64,000 bases of DNA from Loxodes magnus (Eukaryota > Ciliophora > Karyorelictea > Loxodida > Loxodidae). The translations under genes and the position numbers were made by a program. Position 1 is the first letter of the stretch; every line of letters starts with the position of its first letter. Location of the stretch: positions 1,364,001 through 1,428,000 of the forward strand of contig CAMPDV010000020.1 of the NCBI GenBank assembly GCA_946699065.1, written 5' to 3'. This document shows, in pieces, positions 33,332-44,799 of the stretch. The notes beneath the pieces are model-generated. The model was not told the origin of the DNA, did not search any database, and worked only from the letters and a program-made list of their open reading frames with translations.

Positions 33332-36300
33332 ATGGACCAGACTGACCATTTAAATTTATATAATGGTGACTATATTCTCTTGAAGTATGAAAAGCATGGC
33401 CTTGATGGATATTTAGGAGTGTTAGATCAGTTTTTTGTAAATATGCAACAAGCGATTATAAACAATTAGGCAGTATTGCATTAAGATAAGGAAAGGAAAA
33501 ATTACTTTAATAGTTGCACATTTCAGATTCTCTTAGATGGCGAGAACGCTCCTATCATGACACCTATTAAATATGGCAGTATTGTAAGGTTCAAACACGT
33601 TGCTAGTTAAGGATTTTTAACAGCTACAAATGAATTTTCCACAGGAAGTCATTATTTCTTAGTAGGAGTTTAAAAAAGCTAGGAAAAGACTTAAAGCTTT
33701 GTGATACATTCTTAATATAAGACAAGAGTAGAGACAGAGAATGTAATTAACTCGGATTCTATTTGCATCTAGTCTTATTTAACTGATCTATATATTGCGC
33801 TCTAAAAGCCAGAAAAAAAGTATTTAGAAGGGTAAAATCAAGAAATACATAAAATAATAGCTAAAAATAAAAAGTAAAGCTGAAAAATAATAGTCAATAA
33901 TAGACCTAGCTAAGAGAAAACTTTCATTAATGGAGGAGATTTTATTAACCTATTTCATATGGAAGTTGGTGCTTATATATCTGTTAGATGAGATGATTTC
34001 GAGTATAGGTATAAGGAGAATGCCTAAGATAATATTTTCAAAAAAATATCCTCAAATATCTCTTAAAATCAGAGAGTAATACTTAAAGAAATTGATCCAA
34101 CTTTGCTAGAAGACAAGGCCCATTCCATTTAGTCGCTTTTCTAAATTGAAAAAATGAAGGCAAAGAATTGCTAGTAGATTCAGTTTAGTGAAACAATAAG
34201 ATTTCGACATTGAATAACAGGAGGATATTTGGCAATAATTGATAACCAACTAATATTAACTGATCAGATAGAAGATCATAATAATTTCAAAATGATAAAC
34301 TTTGAATTCAACTAATAAAAATATATTCACACTAAAAACTGTAAGATACTGATAATCCAGGAAAATAAGATAGGTCGTCAAAATCAAATCTTAATACTAA
34401 CAGGAATTAAATATAACCAAGATTTACTATAAAATTACTTGAAGACTTAATAAAATGAATAAGAAAGCTAAACTTAAAATAAAGCAAAAAGCAAATCTAA
34501 AATACCCAAATTAAACTTTCTTTCTAAAAAAAAGAAAAACAAGCTGGATGGAACTTTAACGCAGTCCTAAATGTGCTAAGCTATAGAATACAAAGATTAG
34601 GATATTCGCCTCCTGGACCTATACAAACTAGAGAAATCATTTATTTTAGAGTAAGTGCAGTAGAACTAACATGTGTTTTAGATTAATATTTGCTAGAATG
34701 ACTTCAGTCAAGATTATCTACTGTTTTAAAAAACTCTAATGAGATTTATAAGTGACTTCGACTAACTTAAGAATAGAATAAATGTTCAAAACCAGAATGA
34801 AAGCATAGACTTATGGGAGCATCTTTAAAGTGTAAACTTCTAGAATTTTTTAAATTTGGTATTTTACATCTATAAGAAACTAATTTGCAAACTAGCAAAT
34901 ATCAATAGTCTAATTGATTCCAAAACTATGAGGATAGATGACCTTTAATAAGCTTTTAGAGAGAAAAAGGGATAAGTTAATGAACAGCTTTAAAGGAGAT
35001 TCTAGCAAATTAACTTAATAGAAATAAGCCTTTGTATACTCAATCGAATATGGAATGACTTTGTCTCTTTATATCATAAGTAGAATAAGCTTGAAGAAAT
35101 AAGAAAGCATACTATACTTAAAAGAATGGACGAGATTTGCTAGTTAATTCATTTGTTTTTAATCTTCATGTTTACAAATAATCCAGCTAATATTGAAATA
35201 GTAAGTCAAGTTTAAGCGTTAAACTTACTTTTCGAGTAGATTTTAACTGATTGGGAATTTACATGCATTAAGGCATTTCTAGCTCATACCAAAAATAGTT
35301 TGGAACTTTAATAAAAATTAAATCACGAAAATATCTACCAAAAGCTAATAATCCCAATACACTAAAGCTTGACACTTGGAAATTTGAAACTTCCAATCAA
35401 ATGCTTAGACATTTTATAAGCTTTTTGCTAACCTGGAGGAGTTTGCGATTTGAAGTTGCAAAAAATAATTCTAGACTTGCTACTTGGGTAGAATTGCCAA
35501 GACTGATTAACTATTAAATCCGTCTTTAATTATCATTTTAAGTTCCAGGATAATAAATGATTTTTAACTACGAGTTAGAAGGGCAAGGAACTAGTACCAT
35601 GAAGCAAGTTCAAATATTAAGAAATATAAAAATTGAATGAAGAAACTGAGTAAGCTTAAATAGAGGAATTTAATGGGAATATAGAGGAATGAATTGAAAT
35701 AGAAGCTTTCCTAAAAGACTAAAATGAATAGTTCAAATACAATAAGCAATACTTATAGTTTCTTATCAAGCTATATGCTGCATTATGCTAAGACTGCTTT
35801 AAGTGCGGATAAAACGTGATTTCTAAATTAATTCCAGTGGATTTAATTTAATTTATTCTAAATAAAGAATCAATAATGCCTCAAGATAAAATTATGTATG
35901 CTGTTCTTTTTAACAACTTATATATTAATCACTACACTAACGGTAAAATGAACCTGAAAGTGGAAAAACTATATTTATGCTGGGATAAACTTTTCAATGA
36001 AGTAGAGTATAAAAACCTGTAGGAATAAAGGAAACTTTTTACAGAAGAATCATTCGATGCTAGCTTATTCCTTTTAGATGATCAAGATGTAGAACTTTTA
36101 GATGAAAAGTCTACTTAGTAAAGAAAAGTGTAATTGGAGAAATTGATGTAGGTATATTCTTAGAGATAAAAGACTAAAAACTGGATAATAAACGAAATTG
36201 GCAAAGTGAAGCTTGAGTAATATGATATAAACTTGTTGCGATACTACTAGCAACTATTCCTTATTTTCAATAACCTTCTAATTAGACAGTTCTTTTCAAA

Positions 36301-39300
36301 GGATTACAACAAGTATATAAAAATTTTAATTTAAAGAGGCAACGTAAATATAATCTGCAAAATAGAAGGAGCAAAAACTGTTTTGATAGAGCAAGACAAA
36401 GAAAAAGAATTAACAGAGTAAGAGATTAGTAGTCTGAAATAGACTTAGTTAGTTTTAGAAATTGAAAGGAAGTTGATTGATCAAAGCTCCAACACACAAG
36501 ATCATTCGCTTTTTAGATAATGGGCTTTGAAAGCTTTCAGAAATTAGTTTATTGGAATCCTTGATAGATTAGACTGCTTAATAAACATTGAAAATGAATC
36601 AATAAAAAATAAAGCTTCTTAGCTTAAATGTCAAGCTCTTATCAAATTGAAAACTTATGCTACATAAATATTAATTGATATGTATAAAATTCAAGGCAAC
36701 AAAACTACAACTAGAATATGAAACTACATTTCCAAGGAAATAAGAGAAATGGTCGAGGATCAGTCAATAGTTCAAAATAAGGTAGGAGGATTTTTAGGAA
36801 TGGATTTAAAAGATGAAAAAGCGAGAAAAATGTCCACATTTGAAGCTTCAAACGTAGAGTAGAATAAAATAAACATTTACAAAGATTAAATGGATGAACA
36901 GTTTTTACTTAAAATTAAAAGTAAGTTAGAGATGATTTTTTATGAGAATTATGATACAAAGAAGTAGTTCGATTAAGCATTTCAAAATTACTGCTTTCCT
37001 CAATAAGATCACATAATACCTACTCTAATAAACTCCTTACTATAGAGCTAAAAATAACTCATTGCTAACTCTTTAGAGCTGATGTCTTTACATTTTAGCT
37101 AAGTCTATATTGTAGGAAGTACTTTTAAGAATTCGGAATTCATTTTTGAGCGTAATGATTTTTATACTCATCTGCATATTGCTTACTTAAAGAATAAGTT
37201 TAAGTATTTAACTGATCCTTACTTACTAAGTGATGATCTTAAAACTATTTAAAAAATAATCGAATGTTTTAGAACTAAGCAAGGAGAAAAACCTGGATTA
37301 TTAGAGCTTTGCATATACAAGTATGATGACGAAAAATCTGAAATTTAGGATGTTGGTTAAGTGTGGGATATACATCTAATTAAGGAAAACTAAACTTGTT
37401 TAGCCTCTGAGGGAATTATTAGCATTGTTATGGGTTTCCTTAAGCAGAAAACTAATATTCCTGACTTTGAAAAAAGATACTTAAGACAGGAACAGAACTA
37501 AGATTCTCAGGAAGCAAAAGTTAAATAGCTGTAGCTTTAGGTTTTTATAAACTGCTATGAGTTTTTGTATTTAGTGGCTAAGAATAAATAAACCTCTATG
37601 AAGTTACTCAGTACTAAGGAAATTTTTGATTTCTTATGGTAGTAGTTGAAATACAAAAGTTTGAGAAAAGATGTTCTTAACTTAATGAATGAGATATTCC
37701 AGGAAAATGATATAGCAATCAACATCCTCACTAAAAGCTAAATCAAATTTCTTATATAGCAGCTAAATCCTTCTGAAGAATAATCTTTAAAGTATCAGTT
37801 TAAGATAATAAGATTACTTTGCTATTTCACTTAGTCAAGTTTAGGTGAAAAAAGAGAAAAGCAAAAGATAATTATTCAGTTGCTTCAAAGCAACACTAAA
37901 GTATGAAGCTTCATTATTAACCAGATTGACAAGACCAAAGACTTGAAAACTTCAGACTATTTTCTGAACTTGCAAAAGCATGACCTGATACCTTACTGAA
38001 CTTAAATAATTTACTTAATAGCATGCTGTTCTAGAAGAGATGAGATAATAAGTTACACTCTTTGCTAAGAAAAGATTCTCCCTCTAGAAAAAGTAATTGA
38101 TGTGATAATGAATTCTAATCTCAATAATGACTTTATACAGTTCTCATTTCTTAAGCTCTTTAATTAGGTACACTGTACATATGACAACCCACAAAACTTT
38201 GACAACTAGGCCTATATTAAATTCACTGATAACGAAAATTTACTTCTTTTCATTAAAAAATGCAAGGGAATTGCAAAGTAGACAATTTAAAGCCTAAAGA
38301 ACATTGAAAGTCTATTAAAATCTATTGAAAACGTCAGAAAAAATTATGAGTAGTTAAACTAAAATAAGAAGCAGAAAATAGAAGATCTAAAAGAAAAGAA
38401 GTTTAAAAAATACAGCTTAAATTCTATAGATTAAAATGAAGATACTTAGAAGCATAGATTTAGCTTTGATACCAGACTAGGATTTCAGGAAACAAGGAAG
38501 AAGATTTGTAACACTAGTAATGAAGATGATTTAAGACAAAAGTTATCCGTAGATTTGTTCTACACAATGAAGATTATAATTCCTTTCATTACCTAGACTA
38601 TCGAGTAGGACTAAATAAATCTTTTCTTTAGAGATGAAAAAATGATGCTTAAAATATCTAAGCTTATTCTTATTCTTACCAACGTACACTCCCATATTCA
38701 CGCTAATTCTTCAATATTATACAGAACTACATGGAAAAACTTTTTTAATGCTTTAGTTAAATCAGAAAATGAGTATATAAAAGTATTCTTGAGTAAAGGT
38801 GTGCATAAGGCATAAAATTTAGGGTTGCTAACAAGAAGACAAATATTTAATAACATTATAGAGGATTTGAAATTACTTGGTGTGTGCGAAAACGGCTAGT
38901 TAACTTCTAAAGGTTCTAGTTTTTTCAACTCATTAGTTCAAGAATAAAATAAGTATAACCAGTTAAGCTGGGTCAAAAGTTTTGTTCTGATGTCAATCAA
39001 AAATATATTTCTCTAAGCTTATGTATAAGTGGGCATCCAAATGTTAAGCACTGCATAAATACCTGATATTGATAAGCGTAAAATTTAAAAGGAACTAGGA
39101 TTTCCGCTCACTCTTGAGTTACTGTAGTTCATTAATCTTTTCAAAACTATATACAATAAATTTCTTTTTGATAGGTAAACGTCAGATCAACATTTTGAAG
39201 TTTTAGACACTTTAGATAAAAATAAATTTGATCAGTTAAACAGAATAATTTTCCAAAACTACCATTCGAGAAATTTATCTCTTAGTTCTTCTTTGTTTTT

Positions 39301-42300
39301 GGAATAAACATTCCAGGGATTTTTAGTAGATTTAGGTGCAGTAGTTAAAGACTTTAGTCATGTATAGATGCATTAAGACAGATAGGTAGATTTAAATTAG
39401 CTTATCTTATTATAAAACTATTTGGCAGATTGCAAAATCCTAATGTATGTCATTCAAAACTTTTCTGTTGATAATTAATCCTGAAAGACTTTGAGAAACT
39501 AGGAAAAGAAACTAATTTTTCTCTAATTTAGGCTTTTGACTTTATTGACCTGCTACGGGAACAATAAGGTCTAGAAGGAAATAATTTCACAATATACAGA
39601 AGCTTAGCAAAAGTGGTAAAATGGGTAGTTCTTTCTCTTCTATATAAGAAATTTACTCTAGCAGCATAAAGAAGAGATCAAGGAACTATGAGTTAAGAAA
39701 ATATTTAGCAAGATAGAAAATGAAAAGCACTATAGTCCAAAGGTTTATCTTTAGGATACTGTAGTTTATATTCTAAAGTTCTTAAAAAATATGTGTGAAG
39801 ATGGATGATAAATCAAGTCTTAGGTTTGGCTCCATGACTAACCTAATTGTATGGCGGATATAGATATCGTTAATGAAGTGGCTCTTTTGGCTAAAATTTA
39901 CGTGAATTTCTTCTCAAGTCATTTTATAAAGCTAGAATCAGAAGAATTTTAGAAGAAGATAGATTTTGTTCACCTTACTAATAGCCAGAAAGCGAAATTT
40001 ATAATTGATTGAGAAAAAATGAATTACCAGATTCCAAACAAGCAGTTCCTTGAGACTTTTATAATTATATGAAGAACTCTCAATGAATTCATACAAGGAC
40101 CGTGTGCAGAAAATTAGGATGTCTGCTATAAGAACTAGCTTATTAGAAATATTAGCGAAATTTTGAGAATAATAGGAGCTTTATTCCAGAAATTCGAAAT
40201 AGAACTAAATCCTAAACAAAACAAGTAAATAAGTTATTCTAAAGTGGTTAATCTTATAATGACTTAGGATAAAATGTAGAAGCAAGCATTAACTAATGAA
40301 TAATCCAAAAAAATTTAAAATATCTTATAATAACAAGATGATTCTTAGAATCTAAATAAATAGCAAAGCTAATAAATTGTATTTAAAGCCAATTAGAAGT
40401 AAGGTCTTGAAATATTAGCAAAGAAGAGAAATGAATTGGATATTAAAGAGTTTTAGCATGTTCAAACAGATAATAAATTATAAAAAGAAAAAGAAAGAAT
40501 TATAAAAGACAAAACCCCTTTCATTGAGCTTGAAATAGCCGTTATGGAATTTGTCAATTCAATGATTGAAGGAATAAGAGAGGACAAACTTAAGCAAATA
40601 CTTAATTACTTTAATGAAATATTAGACTTCGATGTTTTAATAGCAAACCTAGTATAACATTGTGAGAAAATAAGTTCGATTGACAAAAAGCTTTAGCATG
40701 ACGAATGAGATGAAAAGCTTTAGAAAAAAAGAAGAATTCACCAAGAATTGATTTATCTATACTACTCATTCTTGATGGCTTACTAGTAAAATATTTCTCA
40801 TTTGTCTATTACTAGCAAGAAAAATCTAGCACAAAAATTATAAATTTTCGACCAACATTGCAAAAAATTATCCATCGGAATGCAAACGTAACTTCTGTGC
40901 AATGTGGAAGCAATTGATTACAATGGGTAACTACGAATTCTTTATTTTCCAAAACCAGAAAAGATTATTAAATTTTGGCATTTTGATTATGTTCAAGAAA
41001 TGTTTCAAAAGAACCTAAACTAAATACCTCGTGACAATCCAGAAATTAAAAGATAGAAATTTAATGAGTTAATTGATGAGATGAATGATTTATTAGATCA
41101 TCTTATGACTTTATAAGATAAGAGGATTTCTAATTTTTTGAAAAAGATTTACTGATTCTCGATAGCTCACAAAAACATCATTTACAAAGTCTTGCTAGTT
41201 CTTAGCATTATTCAAAACTTCCTTATACTAATATAATATGAAACCATTTTTGAAGAAAACGGCTAGTCGTAAGTTTAGATGAAAACAGGCTTAAGCTTTT
41301 AAATTACTATGCTAATAATGAGCACTCTTATGTTCTTTTTCTCCTTTGGCTTTTTGTATAACCATTTTATTGTAGTTACTCAGAAATAAATTCTTAAAGA
41401 AGTAAAAAATTAAAGTTTCAACTCTACATCTGAAAAGATTTGGGAATATTTTAGAAGGTTTAAGAAGATAGTTCTTGAAGATTATGACTTTTGCTATAAA
41501 ATTTTCCTCTTTATTATAGCTTTCTTCGGTCTTTTTTACCATGAGAATTTATGCCTGACTCTTGTTCTTTTGATTTGGGAGAATGAGACAATGAGAATAG
41601 TACTAATGTCAGTTTTCAAATCATGGAAGAAAGTATTGGCTACCATACTATTGCTTTTAATATTCATCTATTGGTTTGTGATATATGGCTATTTCTCTGA
41701 TAGTATAAGAGGATAATACGACTTTGAGGACAAAGGTGATATATCTACACTTCTTAACTACTTTAGACTTCATGTAGATTATGGATTCGTAAACTCTCCT
41801 ACATGGAATACATCAGGAGCTATTCCTTACCCAGAAGCCTTAATGAACTTTATCTACATAATCTTGATAAATCTAATAGCAACAGCTATCATTTCAGGTA
41901 TTATCATTGATAACTTTGCTGATATGAGAAATGAAAAGGAAGCCATTGAAAGAGACAACAATGAATTCTGTTTTCTATGCAATATCAAAAGAGAGGAGTT
42001 CGAGAAGAATTAGATTAACTTCTAAACCCATATATCTTAAGAGCATTCTCTAGAGCAATACTGCTGACTTAAAATTCATATTCTCAATAAAGAAAAAACT
42101 GAATTCACTAGCTTTGAAAGCTAAATTTATGAAAAGATAAAGAAAGAAGATCTTTCTTACATTCCCTCTTTAAAATCATTGTCTATATAAACGAAGGAAA
42201 AAGCAGAGACTTCTCTAGAGGAATTAATTATATAGAGATTAACTAAAATAGAAAGTGATATAGTATTAGTCAATGAAAGATTAGATAATTTAGCTCAAAG

Positions 42301-42553
42301 TGGATAAAAAAGTTAAACTCTTATGAGATTGTAAACTGCTCTTAACACTTAAAGATTTCCAACCAAAGGACATCAAGAAAAGAATAAGGACATCAGTAAA
42401 TTTCCAAGGGAATCTATCTTACCTACTTATTTTATAGAAAACCCCATAACTAACGAAGAAAAAAAGGAAGAAAGAAAAGAGAAGAAAAATGAAGAAGATA
42501 CTTAAGATAAAACTTAAGAATTAAACATAACTTATTCATCATTAAGCTTATAA
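33332..42553 (+). CDS. IP3-receptor-like intracellular Ca2+ release channel
   Basis: A 3073-residue intronless ORF with IP3/ryanodine receptor architecture. Residues about 1-400 are the N-terminal beta-trefoil/MIR region (YGSIVRFKHV). RIH-type helical domains follow near 620-830 and in the middle (YRTTWKNFFNAL). Membrane helices lie at about 2610-2870. The last helix, ISGIIIDNFADMRNEK, and the zinc-binding FCFLCNIKREEF with THISQEH match the IP3R linker (C-x2-C and H-x4-H) closely. The selectivity loop lacks the usual GGxGD. Family members release Ca2+ from ER or, in ciliates, from alveolar or vacuolar stores. The end is taken at tandem TAA TAA (42551-42556); no in-frame TGA exists before the next gene. 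Ligand unknown. Confidence 0.93.
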
Positions 42554-42856
42554 TAATGTCAATCTCTTTAATAACTTTATATGATATATAGTATAAGTAT
42601 TTTAGACTAATATTCTATAAAAATTCTATCTAGATTATATAAACACTAGCAATATAACATTATGATACTATTAGTAATAAAATCAGCCTAAATTTAAATC
42701 TAGTTTCCTTTCTATTGTTCTAGTCTCATAAAGTAAGAAAGATAAAACAGGCTCAGATCTAGGAGCAAGAGATATTAGTTTGCTATTGCATTATTTTAGT
42801 TGCTTTTAGTGTTTTTAAATATAGATTAAACTTACTTTGTTAAATACTCTTTTCAA
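42554..42856. other. Spacer with no in-frame TGA
   Basis: Some 300 AT-rich bases between the channel gene and the next ORF on the same strand. The channel frame runs through it without TGA and is the same frame as the next gene. Low GC and abundant TAA/TAG argue that it is non-coding. Confidence 0.5.
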
Positions 42857-44023
42857 ATGGATGTATTAAGAGAACTGAGGAAATCTATTGAAAGTGCTGA
42901 GTTGTAAGTACAGTAGTAAATTAAAGATTAGGTGCTCTAGAAATTTGAATAAATTTAGGATAATATTCAGTCAAAGCATCTGCAAGTACTTTAAGAACAG
43001 TTATCTATAAAAAAATAACTTGAAGCTTCTTTTAATTCTCGATTTGATTGCTTGGAGTCTAAAATATTACAGTTTTTAACTGATAAATAGATGTAGAATG
43101 AAGTGACATAGCAATAGAATGAAGAAATTACACTGCTAAAATAATAGGTATAAAGCTTAGTAACTTAGAATTAAATCTTAGAGTAAAGCCTAAAAAAGGA
43201 AAAAGAGTAGAAAGAATAGATTTTACTCTCCTTGAAGTAAGAAAGGAATGAGCAATAGTAAAAATTTTAAAGTTGAAAAGAAACATAAAAAACTATTTAA
43301 TTGGAACTCTCAACTGAAGTTGAAAAAAACTAATAACTAAAGTAGAAAATCTAAAGCATGAAGCTAGAGTAAGATTAAAAATTGGAAAACTTAAGAAAAT
43401 CCTTTAATTAAGAAACAGAAACCAAAGAAAATCTGAGAGCAAGGAATAAAGAGATTTAATAAGATTTAAGTTTTAAAATCGAGTGCTTGGAAGCTGAAAG
43501 GACTAGACTATTGTAATAAGTCTCAGTTCTTTAACAGCAAAACGAATAACTAGAGCTTTAAAATAAAAAACAGTCGAAGAATAACGAAATTTAAAAGAAA
43601 GATATGCAGACACAATTTATTTAAATAAAGGAATAGATAGTTAAAAGTAAATTCTTATAAGCATCATTAGAAGGATATTTCATTAGTTTTACTGAGTTTA
43701 CTGAAGGAACTTGAATTGAGAATCACAATGGTCATTGAGGAAGACATAAACTTCCAGTTGATTAGTTAACTGGTGAAATAACATTCACTTTCTATGGTTG
43801 TGTACCAGTTAGTTACCATTTTAAGAACTTAGGGAATATAACTTATACTATCAAGCTGTTTGTTAATGGAAAATATTTTTTAACGTTAGGCACATGTAAA
43901 CCTCTTGCTGATTCACCAAAAATTACTCCTGAAGCAAAAAATGCAGGATGGAAATTTGAAAACAGTAAAATAATTCCAAGCTAGAAATTCATTTAGGATC
44001 TATTCAATTTACAATTGGTTTAA
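42857..44023 (+). CDS. Coiled-coil protein with a C-terminal beta domain
   Basis: A 388-residue ORF. Residues 1-265 are a Gln/Glu/Lys-rich coiled coil with long heptad runs. Residues about 270-375 look globular: an aromatic/Thr-rich segment (GTWIENHNGHWGRHKLP), strands ITFTFYGCVPVSYHF and YTIKLFVNGKYFLTLG, and AKNAGWKFENSK. I do not recognise this domain. There is no signal peptide or membrane helix. Trp is coded by both TGA and TGG. The stop is read as tandem TAA TAA at 44021-44026; the next in-frame TGA is 82 codons further in AT-rich sequence, so the C-terminus is uncertain. It is downstream of, and in the same frame as, the channel gene, but with its own ATG. Confidence 0.75.
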
Positions 44024-44482
44024 TAAAACTAGTAATTTTAGCTTTTCTTTGTATATTTTAAAGTTCATCTTCAATCTAAAAACTGCTTTAGAGCCTCTCA
44101 GTAAGCTTTTTAGTTAAGCCTATTGTTATATTTTAAAAATAATTAACCGCCATTACTATGCATACTTAGATTAAAAGATTTCATAGCAATAAGTTTGAAT
44201 TATAAGCTTTTAACAATTAATGGCTATTCGCTTTTAAACTAAACCTAAAGTTTAGATGATACTTAATATTGATAAGCTTTAAGATATATAAGTAGCTTAT
44301 GAATTTTGAAGAATTAATAATTCTCTATATTATTATAATTATTATTGTTATCACTCAATACTTTTAAAACATTCTTATTCATCATTTTAAGTCTTTCTAG
44401 TATTAAGCTCATTATACTAGACATAAATAGATACTTTACTTCATTGAGTATTTAGCAATATTCTATTATTAATTTTTAATAT
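44024..44482. other. AT-rich spacer
   Basis: About 460 bases downstream of the coiled-coil gene, ending at the T-run (on the minus strand) of the RNA gene candidate. No gene is recognised. Confidence 0.4.
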
Positions 44483-44768
44483 AAAAAAATGAGATAATAG
44501 AACGCGTAGCATCGCAATGGTGCGCAGCTCTTTAATTAAAGCTAAAAAATTCTACATTACAATATCCAGCGCTAGTATCCCTTGAAAATTCTTTTTTCCT
44601 ATGGGGCTGATTTCAGAGTATTGTCCTAATAAACATTAGTATCTCGTATCTTCAACATAACGTTATTAGATGCCTCAGCCTTACCTCACTTAACTCCTTC
44701 CAAGATTTTTGCTCGATTCTTCACACAGGGTACTTTCTGGCGTTTAGCTTAAATAAATCACATTGGAA
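44483..44768 (-). ncRNA. Structured non-coding RNA candidate, Pol III type
   Basis: A GC-richer island within very AT-rich DNA. Read on the minus strand it ends in seven Ts (44483-44489), a Pol III-type terminator. A 3' hairpin directly precedes it (44499-44531): arms AGAGC-GCG and CGC-GUUCU, an inner CAU/AUG stem and a UGCG (UNCG-type) loop. A long-range helix joins CCAG-AGUACCCU (44727-44740) with AGGGAUACU-CUGG (44566-44582), with one bulged A. Inside it GGCUGA (44675-44680) pairs with UCAGCC (44605-44610), and CUAAU-GUUU-AUUAG forms a hairpin (44626-44639). The GAAAGU box within a long-range helix recalls CR-I/P4 of RNase P or MRP, but this is only a suggestion. The 5' end is estimated. 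A weak ORF overlaps. Confidence 0.55.
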
Positions 44769-44779
44769 TGATTGTTCCT

Positions 44780-44799
44780 CCCTATTTAAATAATTTAAA
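44780..44799 (-). promoter_or_regulatory. TATA-like element upstream of the RNA candidate
   Basis: The run TATTTAAATAGG (minus strand) lies some 20-30 bases upstream of the estimated 5' end of the RNA, where an external Pol III TATA box would sit. TA-rich words are common here, so the support is weak. Confidence 0.25.

Noticed and set aside
35450-35470. An apparent 1-nt frameshift in the IP3-receptor-like gene
   Set aside because: It was again a copying slip in a run of As. The frame is continuous through this point.
44483-44768. An ORF (AKRQKVPCVKNRAKIL..) overlapping the RNA candidate
   Set aside because: The region folds into several consistent helices and ends in a T-run after a UNCG hairpin, which fits an RNA gene better. 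It is kept only as an alternative.
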